Positions 51,467 through 60,366 of a DNA stretch of 64,000 nt are shown here, one piece after another; the stretch's first letter is position 1, and each line of letters starts with the position of its first letter. The notes under the pieces were generated by a model, which was not told the DNA's origin, ran no database searches, and saw only the letters and a program-made list of their open reading frames with translations. Both the position numbers and the translations under genes were made by a program. Source of the stretch: a virus; the IMG/VR virus record IMGVR_UViG_3300010389_000001, positions 1-64,000 of that record; one strand, given 5' to 3'.

Positions 51467-52321
51467 ATGTCAACTGCAAGTGTAATTGATTCTGTAATTA
51501 AAAGTAATCCAGTTCTATCTCATCAGGAGCAAGTAGATCTAGTAAACGACTGGCAGCGCAACTCAAACAAACTAAGCTTAGACAAGCTAGTTCTATCAAA
51601 TATGAAGCTAATCAATAAGGAGGCTTTCTCCGCGAAGAAGAAGAACGGCCATCTTTCTTACGATGATCTGGTACAGGAAGGAATTGCTGGCTTGCTAAAG
51701 GCCGCAAATATGTTTGATTCATCTCATGAGGTGAAGTTCATAACTTATGCTATGCTATGGGTCAAGGCTAATATGCGGGCTCATGTTATGAGCAATCGAT
51801 CAATAGTTAAGATGGGAACTACTCGTGATGACAGAGTTCTATTTAACAATTTGTCAAAGGTATCGAGGGAGGCCGACCTCTCTGGGGTCGAGGGAGAGGC
51901 GAAGGTAGAGTATATCTCAAAGCGCTTAGGTGTTGGGAAAGGTTCTGTTAGAAAGATGCTTTGCTCAACCAGGGGATACGACACAAGGCTTGATGCCCCA
52001 GTAAAGTCGGATGATGGCTCAGAGACTCTTCGAGTTACTCTGCTTGAAGATGAGGGTTCTGGCGAAGCCCAGACTATCTTGGACGTAGCGAGTGAGAAGA
52101 AGGTGGCGATACTAGAGGCGACAATTTCATCGCTGCCTGAATCTGAGTCAAAGATTATCCGAGACCGCTATCTTGCTGATAACCCAAAGACCCTTAGGGA
52201 GCTAGAGAAGGAAATGTCTATCTCGCGCGAATGGATTAGAAAGCTTGAGATGCGTGCTTTGAATCGAGTCAAGAAGCGCCTAAAGACAGAGTATGGAATC
52301 TCTGATATGCTAGATATCTAA
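51467..52321 (+). CDS. Sigma-70-family RNA polymerase sigma factor
   Basis: 284 residues. Region 2 (YDDLVQEGIAGLLKAANMFD, FITYAMLWVKANMRAHVMSN), region 3 and a C-terminal region 4 helix-turn-helix (TLRELEKEMSISREWIRKLE). Size and architecture resemble RpoH/sigma-32-type factors. Likely redirects host polymerase to phage promoters, a candidate reader of the conserved TATCCTAG-type promoters or of the genes from 36 kb on. AGAAG precedes the ATG. Confidence 0.92.
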   Translation: MSTASVIDSVIKSNPVLSHQEQVDLVNDWQRNSNKLSLDKLVLSNMKLINKEAFSAKKKNGHLSYDDLVQEGIAGLLKAANMFDSSHEVKFITYAMLWVKANMRAHVMSNRSIVKMGTTRDDRVLFNNLSKVSREADLSGVEGEAKVEYISKRLGVGKGSVRKMLCSTRGYDTRLDAPVKSDDGSETLRVTLLEDEGSGEAQTILDVASEKKVAILEATISSLPESESKIIRDRYLADNPKTLRELEKEMSISREWIRKLEMRALNRVKKRLKTEYGISDMLDI

Positions 52322-52345
52322 AATATTTTTTAGTATAATTTTTTT

Positions 52346-52531
52346 ATGGGCGCTAACGAAGATTACAAAAAATATAAATACATTATATGGAGCCAAGAAG
52401 AAGGCCTCTTTTCTATAGACTCTATATCAGATGATGATCTAAAGTCAATATCAACAGCCTTAAATATAGAGTTGACCAAAAGGGTTGAGGAAGATACCTC
52501 GGCTAAGTTTAAAAAGCTAAAAGACTGCTGA
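52346..52531 (+). CDS. Hypothetical small protein
   Basis: 61 residues; acidic with two short helices (SDDDLKSISTALNIELTKRV). No Shine-Dalgarno sequence clear. No family recognised. Confidence 0.5.
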   Translation: MGANEDYKKYKYIIWSQEEGLFSIDSISDDDLKSISTALNIELTKRVEEDTSAKFKKLKDC

Positions 52532-52600
52532 TTAATCAGTCATTTCTTCGACGGCTTTTGGGCGATTTTATCACCATACTTATAAAACACAAGAATTTTG

Positions 52601-52628
52601 TTGCACATTATTCTGCCTGGGTTATAAG
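52601..52628 (+). promoter_or_regulatory. tmRNA promoter
   Basis: TTGCAC, 16-bp spacer ATTATTCTGCCTGGGT, TATAAG; a diverged copy of the conserved promoter. Confidence 0.8.
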
Positions 52629-52649
52629 AAGTGGGACAGCTTTTATTAT

Positions 52650-53026
52650 GGGGGTGAATAGGTTTCGACGTGGCAATGAGCCTGGATAGTGCAAGCGGTC
52701 TGCGGCAACAAAAGACCTAAATAGTGTTGCAAAACTAATAATTGCCAACAACAATTATCACTACAACTCTGTCGCTCTAGCGGCTTAGTCGTCGGGGCTT
52801 CTAGTCGCCTTGTAACCAAAGGCTAGATAACAGGTAGATCCCTGCGAAAATAAAAAATCAAAATGGCTACCCTCGTTGTATGAGGTGGAGCGCAATAGGG
52901 CAGTGAGCGCTGGTTGGAAAATCTGTCTATCTTTGCTGATTTGTGATAGTAAATCGGACAAGCTTGTGAACGACTTGAATGGTTATTTGTTGCGGACGCG
53001 AGTTTCGATTCTCGCCACCTCCACCA
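52650..53026 (+). ncRNA. ssrA: tmRNA (ssrA)
   Basis: 377 nt. 5' GGGGGTGAATAGGTTTCGAC and 3' GAGTTTCGATTCTCGCCACC ACCA give the tRNA-Ala-like end (acceptor GGGGGTG/CACCTCC). Tag ORF at 52729-52788 encodes AKLIIANNNYHYNSVALAA then stop, ending in the LAA degron type. Rescues stalled ribosomes and tags the product for proteolysis. Confidence 0.97.
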
Positions 53027-53053
53027 CTTTTCAAAAAAGTTAGAGGAGTAGAG

Positions 53054-53992
53054 ATGATTAGGAAAGAGAAAAATCATGTCATAAACTCTATTGTTAGAAA
53101 TTGCTGCATACCAGCGTGGCTTAAAGACTTGGACCCGATCTTGGCAGGGGGTTCGATTCTTTATTTCTACCTGATGTTTGGGGACGAAAATTCTTTTGCA
53201 TCAAAGAAGGTCATGGCAAAGATCAAGATGGTAGATAGATTCAGCGGCAACAAGGAGATCAGAAAGTATCTTTTGAATAAATCAGATGGCATTACCGATT
53301 ACCCTGGCGATGTTGACGTTTGGTTTGCTTCAGAAGAAGCTCTGGCTTCAGCGATGGCTTCTGTTCCTTCCTCAAATGCAATAAAAACATCGAATTGGGC
53401 AAATACCTTTCTCTTGAGAAATAGAGTCTTCCCAAGAATGAGGTCCCTGCAGGTTGTGAAGAAGGTTCAAGAATCCCCAGAGTCTCTCATCGAAAGCTTT
53501 GATCTTGCTAACTGCATGATTGCCTGGAGGGATGACACTCTTTATATTGATGATAGGCTGGATGCGGCGTTTGCTTCCGGTGCCCTTGAGTACGTAAACA
53601 ACCCATATGAAGGCGATTTGACATTTGCCTCAAAGCTATACAATGCTCTGAGGTTATTTAAGTATGCGGATAGGTATTCTTTATCTTTTTCAGATGAAAT
53701 TCACTCTATCATACTTAGTCTATTCCTAGAGGCGGACGATGCTGACTTAAAAGAATATGCCGAGAAAACCAGCTTTCAGAATATCCATTATGGAAAGGTG
53801 TATGCTTCGGAAAATACGGTAAGATCCATGATGCAAAACTTGGCATATAGCATCTCGATCTGGTATGGTATGGAAAATTTCAGAGAAGAAAACCTGGCCT
53901 TCCTCATAGGCCTTAAGTCTAAGGAGCTTTTGGTGACCCAGGAATTCGTTAAATCAGCCTTCGGAGAAGGCGCTAGATCACCTGGATGGTAA
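53054..53992 (+). CDS. Nucleotidyltransferase-like protein
   Basis: 312 residues. NTase-fold hallmarks: LDPILAGGSILYFYL (hG[GS]) and later DYPGDVDVWF (the D-x-D metal pair), spaced by about 60 residues, then helices (SLIESFDLANCMIAWRDDTL). Could be an RNA or nucleotide-adding enzyme or a regulatory NTase; substrate unknown. AGAGGAG precedes the ATG. Immediately downstream of tmRNA. Confidence 0.68.
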   Translation: MIRKEKNHVINSIVRNCCIPAWLKDLDPILAGGSILYFYLMFGDENSFASKKVMAKIKMVDRFSGNKEIRKYLLNKSDGITDYPGDVDVWFASEEALASAMASVPSSNAIKTSNWANTFLLRNRVFPRMRSLQVVKKVQESPESLIESFDLANCMIAWRDDTLYIDDRLDAAFASGALEYVNNPYEGDLTFASKLYNALRLFKYADRYSLSFSDEIHSIILSLFLEADDADLKEYAEKTSFQNIHYGKVYASENTVRSMMQNLAYSISIWYGMENFREENLAFLIGLKSKELLVTQEFVKSAFGEGARSPGW

Positions 53993-54008
53993 AGCCTTTG
54001 GAGGCATT

Positions 54009-54944
54009 ATGCAAAACTTAGGATACGCCTGCATTAACATGACTCTATCAAATGTGTCGCCAAAGAAAAAGGTGACGACTAACAGGAGTATGATCAAAAG
54101 AACTTTCGAGAAAAAAGGATCTCTCTACGCCGGAGAGCTTGCTCTTCAAAATGTTAGGGATTTAACGAAAATCTTGAGATGGAATAACGATAAGAATATT
54201 AAGTTTTTTCGTATATCATCAGAAGTTTTTCCATGGGCGTCAGAGTATTCTATCGCGAGCTTGAGCAATTATTCATCCATCCTTCTGGCGGCACAGGCAG
54301 CAGGAAGGGTTGCTAGTAATTATGGTATGAGGCTGACGGCTCACCCTGGGCCTTTTAACAAGCTGTGCTCTCCGAAGGAGCATGTTGTTAAAAATACAAT
54401 AAGAGACTTAGAGATTCACGGAGAGTTCTTCGATATGCTGGGCCTATCAAGAACTCCATACAACAAAATCAATATTCATGTTGGCGCAGCATATGACTCA
54501 AAGCAAGTCGCACTTGATACGTTCTGTCGCAATTTCGAGAGGCTTCCAGATTCAGTTCGAACAAGACTTACGGTAGAGAACGATGACCGGCCTTCTTTAT
54601 ACTCAACTCACGAACTTTACGATGGAATCTACAAGAGGCTTGGAATTCCAATAGTCTTTGACTATCATCATCATAAGTTTAGAAATGATGGAGAGTCAGA
54701 GGAAGAGGCCTTAAGGCTTGCTGCATCAACATGGGGTGATGTAACTCCTGTTGTTCATTACTCGGAGTCAAGGTCGGAAGAGTACGGCGATCCGAAGATT
54801 AAGGATAATGCTCATTCGGATTATATCTACAATCGCATTGATGACTATGGTTTAGATATTGATATTATGATTGAGGCAAAGGCGAAAGAGTTAGCTCTCC
54901 TAAAGTATAGGGAGGAAAATTGTGGCATACTTGAACCTGAATAA
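54009..54944 (+). CDS. uvsE: UV-damage endonuclease UvsE/UVDE
   Basis: 311 residues. TIM-barrel UVDE features: LGYACINMTLS at the N-terminus, FFRISSEVFPWAS, RLTAHPGPFNKL, INIHVGAAYDSK, RLTVENDDRPSLYS, and VFDYHHHKFRNDG; these carry the His/Glu/Asp metal ligands. Nicks DNA 5' to UV photoproducts and starts excision repair. Its length is typical. Confidence 0.93.
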   Translation: MQNLGYACINMTLSNVSPKKKVTTNRSMIKRTFEKKGSLYAGELALQNVRDLTKILRWNNDKNIKFFRISSEVFPWASEYSIASLSNYSSILLAAQAAGRVASNYGMRLTAHPGPFNKLCSPKEHVVKNTIRDLEIHGEFFDMLGLSRTPYNKINIHVGAAYDSKQVALDTFCRNFERLPDSVRTRLTVENDDRPSLYSTHELYDGIYKRLGIPIVFDYHHHKFRNDGESEEEALRLAASTWGDVTPVVHYSESRSEEYGDPKIKDNAHSDYIYNRIDDYGLDIDIMIEAKAKELALLKYREENCGILEPE

Positions 54945-55521
54945 TCTGTGTTCGCCATATCCAGATCCAGCCTTGTCCCTGAAGGTTGGGCTTCACTTTT
55001 TGGAGTCTGCTGTTCCGGCAGAGTATCGTGTGTCGTGCGCAGCGATTGATCTGGCAAAGAACTATGTATACGGCGATCAGAGTGATCTATCTGCAGATAA
55101 TGCCTCTACGGTATATCATCAGGGTGAGCTTTTCGCTAGGCGGGCCTGTGAGTTGGCTATCAAAAAGCACTTTCAAAGATCTTTTTCATATAGAGCGACG
55201 GCGCGGTTTTGCTGCGCAGTTTCTAGGCTGCACGACAAGCGGCTGGCTAGCAGATACACATTTTATTCCTATGTAAAGTCTTCGATTAGAGCGGCTGCAG
55301 CAGCGCGATATTATTCGAGCAATAATCCTGAAGTAATGAAAGAAGATTCTAATGAAAATCGAGAAATAATTCACGATTATATGGTCTCTATACTTCCTGA
55401 GATAATTGATCACGTTATAGGCAGCCGCTCGGTACTGCTTGATCCAGGTATGATTATGGGCCTCATTAAAGACGAAGAGGTTATGGACAAGTTTCTTTTT
55501 AACTTAGACTCATTGAGGTAA
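54922..55521 (+). CDS. Distant alanine-rich-family relative
   Basis: 199 residues from GTG 54922 (overlap with uvsE). PDPALSLKVGLHFLESAVPA and the ending DKFLFNLDSLR match the start and end of 32379/44419/46598, while the middle is a diverse helix (AAIDLAKNYVYGD, RRACELAIKKHFQ) without GCT runs. Fourth, most diverged member of the family. Confidence 0.62.
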   Translation: MAYLNLNNLCSPYPDPALSLKVGLHFLESAVPAEYRVSCAAIDLAKNYVYGDQSDLSADNASTVYHQGELFARRACELAIKKHFQRSFSYRATARFCCAVSRLHDKRLASRYTFYSYVKSSIRAAAAARYYSSNNPEVMKEDSNENREIIHDYMVSILPEIIDHVIGSRSVLLDPGMIMGLIKDEEVMDKFLFNLDSLR

Positions 55522-55523
55522 TC

Positions 55524-56318
55524 GTGAAGGCAAGTGCAAAGCAGAAGAAAATTTTTGATTCTTTTTTTCTTCATATGAAAAAAAATATCGAAGTAATTAG
55601 AAAGCGTTGGGCAATCAATCTTAAAAATAAAGATTCTGTAATTGACTTTTGGGATTCTCTCAGCAAGGCCGACAAGAAGCGACTTGTCTCGCATCCTAGC
55701 TTTAAACATTATCCCTCATGCAGTTGGTCTAGAACCTCAAGAAAGCCATACGGAGAAGCCATAGGCCATCTTGTATCTAAAAGAATTATGCTGTCTCCAT
55801 CCGACAGGCAGCTTCTAGTGAAAAATGCCGTAGGTGTTTTTGCTGTTTATGCCTTCGATCAGGCAGAGGCTTATGAAAAAATAGCTATGTCGAAAAGACT
55901 CTTTTATTCTACCGATAAGCGAGTTAGGGGCAGGTCGCTAACCTATGCTCCACTCCCAATGATTAAGAGAGAAATGATCTCTGTAATTAGCAGGGGCGAT
56001 TGGAGTCTGACTAATAAGCTTGTAAAAAGAGTTGGATTTATAAACTGCTATAGGCTATTTATTCCGGATAATCTAGAGCGGCTCTCTAATAAGAGATTCT
56101 CTTACAACTATTACTGGTGGACGCGAAAAGCCCTGGAGTTTGCATCAAGGTCGGAAGTAAAGCATTTGGATGATCAGATAGATAGCTGCAATAGCGATTT
56201 AGTCAAGTCAATCCTTATTAGCAAGATGCCTGCAAGCAAGATGTTATTTTATATGAATAATACATCAAAAGGTATGCGTACCGCAGAAGTCCTGCAGCGC
56301 AAACTGGAGATTATTTAA
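55524..56318 (+). CDS. Hypothetical basic protein
   Basis: 264 residues from GTG 55524, 2 bp after the previous stop. Strongly basic N-terminus (KASAKQKKIFDSFFLHMKKN, IEVIRKRWAINLKNK), then helices and aromatic residues (SYNYYWWTRKALEFASR). Likely nucleic-acid binding; no family recognised. Immediately followed by asnB. Confidence 0.6.
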   Translation: MKASAKQKKIFDSFFLHMKKNIEVIRKRWAINLKNKDSVIDFWDSLSKADKKRLVSHPSFKHYPSCSWSRTSRKPYGEAIGHLVSKRIMLSPSDRQLLVKNAVGVFAVYAFDQAEAYEKIAMSKRLFYSTDKRVRGRSLTYAPLPMIKREMISVISRGDWSLTNKLVKRVGFINCYRLFIPDNLERLSNKRFSYNYYWWTRKALEFASRSEVKHLDDQIDSCNSDLVKSILISKMPASKMLFYMNNTSKGMRTAEVLQRKLEII

Positions 56319-57971
56319 ATGTGTGGTTTTTCGGCTTATTATGGCGAAGCGCCAGAACGCTTTGCAGAAGATGGTTTGTCAGTTAGGTATCGAGGCCCAG
56401 ATAATTCGGCGTTCAGAGAGGTGTCGAATAAAGTTGGTATGCTTTTTCATAGGCTTGCCATAGTGGGGCTAGATGAATCTGGAAATCAGCCGCTACATCA
56501 CAATGGTATATACCTAGTCTGCAATGGCGAGATATATAATCATAAGGAACTAATTGAAGCAGAATCCTTTCCAGTAGACACAACATCAGACTGCGAAGTT
56601 ATAATCCACCTGTATGAAAAGTACGGAATATCAGAGTGTCTCAATAAGCTGGATGGCGTGTTTGCCTTTTTCCTATATGATTCCGACAGAGATATAGCTT
56701 ACGCAGCAAGAGATAGGTTTGGCGTTAGGCCGGCATTCTTCGGCATAAGCAATGGAACTCTTTGTGTATCATCAGAAGCAAAGGCAATTGCCAATTTTGT
56801 CGATACCGTATTTCACCTTGAGCCTGGCAGGTACATAGATTCAGTTTCGTTAAGCCAGATAAGCTATTACAGTCTTCCGATTGGGCACACGATTATTGCT
56901 CCAGATATCGCCAGATACACTGAGGGTGTAAAGCGAGAGGTAAGATGGCGTCTCGTTAAGGCGGTCGAGAAGAGGATGATGTCAGACAGAGAGGTTTGTT
57001 GCCTCCTTTCTGGAGGGCTAGATAGCAGCCTGATAGCATCGATTGTATCGATGATGGTAAATGGTTATAGGCTGGTCAGATACGCCGAAAGAGACTCCTG
57101 GGAGTTCTTCGAGGATAAGAAGCTTGATTATAAGTTAAAAACATTTTCAATAGGGATGGATGGCAGCCCTGACCTTGATTATGCAGATATTGCAGCAAGA
57201 TGGATTGACTCTGACCACCATCGAATCGAGCTAACCGAAGAGGAATTCTTATCTAACATTGAGCGAACTATATACGTTACGGAATCGTATGATACAACTA
57301 CGGTTAGAGCCAGTGTTGGCAACTATTTAGTATCTAAGTATATCTCAGATAATACTGATTGCAAAGTAGTATTTAATGGCGATGGAAGTGATGAGGTATG
57401 TTGTGGTTACATATATAACGCTAATGCTCCATCTCCATATGCTTTGCACAAAGAGTCGATGAGACTTGTAAATGAGATTTACTTATTTGATGTACTGAGG
57501 TCAGACAGATCAATAAGCTCTAATGGGCTTGAGGCTAGAACGCCATTTCTGGATAAGGACTTTGTGCAATACTATATGTCCATTGACCCCAGCCTAAAGA
57601 TGTTTGGCTCGAACTATAAGATAGAAAAAGAGCTTCTGAGATCGTCATTTAGGAATGATGGCTTGTTGCCAATGGAGATACTTTGGCGACATAAGTGTGC
57701 TTTTTCCGATGGGGTATCGGCAAAGGAGAAGTCTTGGCATAAGACTCTGCAGGCTCATATAGATTCAGAGATAACCGATGATGAGTTTGAGCAAGAAAGG
57801 ATTTCTATAAAAAATTGTACGCCAGAGCTAAAAGAAAGCCTATACTACAGAAGGGTGCATAGAAAGCTTTTCCCGGAATCCATGGATGATATTATCCCGC
57901 ACTTCTGGATGCCAAAGTGGACTAATGTAAAAGACCCATCTGCAAGAGAACTAGACTCAAACAAGGAATAG
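56319..57971 (+). CDS. asnB: Asparagine synthetase, glutamine-hydrolysing
   Basis: 550 residues. N-terminal class II glutaminase with nucleophile Cys2 (MCGFSAYYG), RYRGPDNSA, NQPLHHNGIYLVCNGEIYNH; C-terminal synthetase with PP-motif LLSGGLDSSL (about residues 229-238) and VFNGDGSDEVCCGY, GLEARTPFLDKDFV. Makes Asn from Asp, ATP and Gln. Together with glutamine synthetase at 61511 it could raise Asn/Gln supply, or amidate another substrate such as a glycan or modified base. Starts at the preceding stop. Confidence 0.93.
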   Translation: MCGFSAYYGEAPERFAEDGLSVRYRGPDNSAFREVSNKVGMLFHRLAIVGLDESGNQPLHHNGIYLVCNGEIYNHKELIEAESFPVDTTSDCEVIIHLYEKYGISECLNKLDGVFAFFLYDSDRDIAYAARDRFGVRPAFFGISNGTLCVSSEAKAIANFVDTVFHLEPGRYIDSVSLSQISYYSLPIGHTIIAPDIARYTEGVKREVRWRLVKAVEKRMMSDREVCCLLSGGLDSSLIASIVSMMVNGYRLVRYAERDSWEFFEDKKLDYKLKTFSIGMDGSPDLDYADIAARWIDSDHHRIELTEEEFLSNIERTIYVTESYDTTTVRASVGNYLVSKYISDNTDCKVVFNGDGSDEVCCGYIYNANAPSPYALHKESMRLVNEIYLFDVLRSDRSISSNGLEARTPFLDKDFVQYYMSIDPSLKMFGSNYKIEKELLRSSFRNDGLLPMEILWRHKCAFSDGVSAKEKSWHKTLQAHIDSEITDDEFEQERISIKNCTPELKESLYYRRVHRKLFPESMDDIIPHFWMPKWTNVKDPSARELDSNKE

Positions 57972-58017
57972 GCACAAGATCTTTTTTTAGTGATGCCTTT
58001 AATATATAGGGGTTATT

Positions 58018-58320
58018 ATGAAGAAAAAGATCTATGGCTATAAGATAAGAAACAAAAAGACGGGCAAGTATTTAGCTTCATCTGGAAACTGGACAAGCAT
58101 TGGTAAGGTCTGGGCAAGAAAGGGCGGAGCTATAAAGAAGCTAAATGACCTTCTAAAAAGAGCGTCAAATGCAGAAAAAAGATGGCATGGCGGGCGAAAG
58201 CCTGATTGGCTAAAAACAAAAGAAGATCTATTGGAAGAGATTTTACAATGCGAAGTAGTAGAATTATCTGAGTCTAACTCATACCCAATAACTTTTGAGA
58301 TAGACAAGATAAAGGTTTAA
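58018..58320 (+). CDS. Hypothetical basic protein
   Basis: 100 residues; Lys/Gly-rich N-terminus (KKKIYGYKIRNKKTGKYLAS) with helical C-terminus (KTKEDLLEEILQCEVVELSE). Its opening resembles a small DNA-mimic or NUMOD-like beta unit. No Shine-Dalgarno strong; no family recognised. Confidence 0.58.
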   Translation: MKKKIYGYKIRNKKTGKYLASSGNWTSIGKVWARKGGAIKKLNDLLKRASNAEKRWHGGRKPDWLKTKEDLLEEILQCEVVELSESNSYPITFEIDKIKV

Positions 58321-58323
58321 TAT

Positions 58324-58629
58324 ATGTCTTTTGCCATTCCATCGGAGAAAGAAACTCCACAAACCCTCTGGAAAAGCCAGAGGGAAATGGGCGGGAGAAT
58401 TCTGCTAAAGATACCTTTTGATTCTACCGAAGCTGATATGCAGGGATTCATATCTACTATGGGGTCGAAAGATAGCGGTCTTCCCGTCCTTACGGTATGC
58501 GTCGCGAAGCCGACAGGTGGTGCCATAGTTTCAACTATAGTCTTCCCGTCATCCGAGAAATACATGGATTTTATTTCTCTAGCCTCTTCGGACTCTCTTC
58601 TTCATTTTTTTGAAGACCAAGCTGTTTGA
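58324..58629 (+). CDS. Hypothetical protein
   Basis: 101 residues; alpha/beta with KIPFDSTEADMQGFISTMGS and a long hydrophobic strand (LPVLTVCVAKPTGGAIVSTI). Starts 4 bp after 58018 ends. Its end overlaps the minus gene at 58571. Confidence 0.55.
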   Translation: MSFAIPSEKETPQTLWKSQREMGGRILLKIPFDSTEADMQGFISTMGSKDSGLPVLTVCVAKPTGGAIVSTIVFPSSEKYMDFISLASSDSLLHFFEDQAV

Positions 58630-58822
58630 CGTAGATCGGGCGATAGAATCCGCCGTAGTCCAAATTCATGCTTAGATTAACGTAAGGACTAATGCTTTCG
58701 GGAATGATTCTGTTTTCAGCACTTAGGGTTTCAGATATATTCCCATAAGTTTTATCTGATCCATATATTTCTGCAATAAAAAATAAAGATATTACAATAA
58801 TAATCAATGATTTATTTTTCAT
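58571..58822 (-). CDS. Secreted/periplasmic small protein (minus strand)
   Basis: 83 residues: basic start and hydrophobic signal segment (KNKSLIIIVISLFFIAEIYG) with a likely cleavage after YGS, then a polar body with Tyr/Leu-rich repeats. AGAGGG lies upstream of the ATG. Convergent overlap with 58324. May act at the host envelope. Confidence 0.55.
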   Translation of the reverse strand: MKNKSLIIIVISLFFIAEIYGSDKTYGNISETLSAENRIIPESISPYVNLSMNLDYGGFYRPIYVKQLGLQKNEEESPKRLEK

Positions 58823-58887
58823 GATCTAATCTCTTGCCCTCTTTTATACCCAGTTTTCAATTATTAGTATAATCGGGAGGAATTTTT

Positions 58888-58915
58888 TTGCACTTTATCC
58901 CGGCCCGGTTATAGC
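58888..58915 (+). promoter_or_regulatory. Conserved promoter (tilS)
   Basis: TTGCAC, 16-bp spacer TTTATCCCGGCCCGGT, TATAGC. Drives tilS; last copy seen. Confidence 0.85.
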
Positions 58916-58937
58916 CCCTATGGAGGAGTGCGCCTTT

Positions 58938-59627
58938 ATGATTAAGATGTTAGGCAGGGTCGATAGAGACTTTATTCTTACCCTATCAGGCGGTGTAGAC
59001 AGCATGGTTGCGCTGGACTTTTTGGCCAAGCGCAATCGAAATGTTTTGGCCCTACATTTCGATCACGGTACGGAGTACGGAGCCAGAGCAAGATCTTTTG
59101 TAGAAGAGGTATGTCTTCTAAACAATATTCCACTGGTAGTTGGTTCTATTAGTCGAGAGAGAGATGCGGGCGAATCAAAGGAGGCTTATTGGAGAGAGCA
59201 AAGGTATAGCTTTTTTGATTCATGGGATGATGAGAGGCACAGCAGAGTAGTTGACTTTGATAATCAATTTTTTAAGAGATCAAAGATTGTTACCTGCCAC
59301 CATTTAGATGACGCCGTAGAAACTTATCTCTTCTCTTCTATCCGTGGAAATGCAAAGCTTATTCCTTATGCTAGGCAGAATTATATTCGCCCATTTTTGC
59401 TGACAAAGAAAAGCGAGATTATCGAATATGCGAATAGGCAGGGGGTTCAATGGCTTGACGATCCTTCTAATGCGAATCAGGACTTTGCAAGAAACTTCAT
59501 TAGGCACACACTTCTTCCAAATGCCCTGCAAGTGAACCCAGGACTTCATAAGACGGTAAAAAAGAAGATTCTGGCTCAATACGAGGCGCAGCAAGATTTT
59601 GAATATCAAATCGATAATTTTTGCTAG
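58938..59627 (+). CDS. tilS: tRNA(Ile)-lysidine synthetase TilS, short form
   Basis: 229 residues from ATG 58938 (GGAGGAG upstream; an ATG at 58920 sits at the transcript start and is rejected). PP-loop SGGVDSM near residue 17, ALHFDHGTEYGARARSFVE, CHHLDDAVETYLFSSIRG, RPFLLTKKSEIIEYA and DPSNANQDFARNFIRH. Ligates lysine to C34 of CAU-anticodon tRNA-Ile so it reads AUA. Only the catalytic domain is present (full length ~320-430). A CAT-anticodon tRNA is at 27505. Confidence 0.9.
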   Translation: MIKMLGRVDRDFILTLSGGVDSMVALDFLAKRNRNVLALHFDHGTEYGARARSFVEEVCLLNNIPLVVGSISRERDAGESKEAYWREQRYSFFDSWDDERHSRVVDFDNQFFKRSKIVTCHHLDDAVETYLFSSIRGNAKLIPYARQNYIRPFLLTKKSEIIEYANRQGVQWLDDPSNANQDFARNFIRHTLLPNALQVNPGLHKTVKKKILAQYEAQQDFEYQIDNFC

Positions 59628-59659
59628 TTTCGATAGACTTCTTCTAACGGGTGACTAGC

Positions 59660-59743
59660 ATGTCGTTGTGGGCCGGATGGTTGGCTTGCACAAAAGCCCA
59701 AGATTATAACGCGGGCATTGAATTTCTAGACAGGAAGTTATAA
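59660..59743 (+). CDS. Possible micro-protein
   Basis: 27 residues (SLWAGWLACTKAQDYNAGIE), with its stop overlapping the next start (TAATG). Weak ribosome binding site; kept because of the coupling. Confidence 0.35.
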   Translation: MSLWAGWLACTKAQDYNAGIEFLDRKL

Positions 59744-60000
59744 TGACTTTTGAAAGAGTCCGAGGCCCAGCCTCAGACCGATACGATTGCTTTAATATTC
59801 GAGACTTTCGAAAGAATGACTCGATTATCGTTCTTGTAGAACGTGGCACACGCCGCCTACGAGGCGTTGTTACTTACGTAGATGAAGAAACAAATATGAT
59901 CTCATTCGTTACAAATGAGGGGGATTATATGACTGACATTAATTCTATCGTTTTCTTGGGAGACCCCAAGGGTGGCTGGCTTGAAAGAGCAGACTCCTAG
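59743..60000 (+). CDS. Hypothetical small beta-rich protein
   Basis: 85 residues; strands DSIIVLVERGTRRLRGVVTY and TNMISFVTNEGDYMTDINSI suggest an SH3/KOW-like barrel. AGGAAG precedes the ATG. No family recognised. Confidence 0.6.
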   Translation: MTFERVRGPASDRYDCFNIRDFRKNDSIIVLVERGTRRLRGVVTYVDEETNMISFVTNEGDYMTDINSIVFLGDPKGGWLERADS

Positions 60001-60265
60001 TTCCCTGGCCTGGTCAGAGGTTCTGGATCTGCTGGATAAGTATCAGTTATCTGCCGATGATGTAATGGCTATCGCAGAAGTTCTTTATGATATGGCTCAA
60101 GACTATCTTGAGGAAGATACACTAAAAAAGAGCGATGCCAATTTGAGCAATCCCTCTAGGGCAATATCAATAAAGTCTAGCGCAAGAAATCCGGCATTTG
60201 ATAGATTCCCTCTCTTTAAACAAAGGTGGGGTCTAGATCCCTCCCTTATTTACGAAGACAACTAG
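59972..60265 (+). CDS. Hypothetical acidic helical protein
   Basis: 97 residues from GTG 59972 (a TTG at 59981 is also possible). SEVLDLLDKYQLSADDVMAI then acidic helix. Overlaps the previous gene. No family recognised. Confidence 0.52.
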   Translation: MAGLKEQTPSSLAWSEVLDLLDKYQLSADDVMAIAEVLYDMAQDYLEEDTLKKSDANLSNPSRAISIKSSARNPAFDRFPLFKQRWGLDPSLIYEDN

Positions 60266-60278
60266 CGTGGAAGGTAAT

Positions 60279-60365
60279 ATGGCAAAAGAAACTGCGGAGA
60301 CCAGCAAGAAGGCTCCCAAGAAGAAAAAGATTATGATATTTGATCAAGATAAAAAAGGAGAATAA
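60279..60365 (+). CDS. Lys-rich micro-protein
   Basis: 28 residues, Lys-rich (AKETAETSKKAPKKKKIMIF). GGAAGG precedes the ATG, and its 3' end carries the AAAGGAG of the next gene. Confidence 0.45.
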   Translation: MAKETAETSKKAPKKKKIMIFDQDKKGE

Positions 60366-60366
60366 C

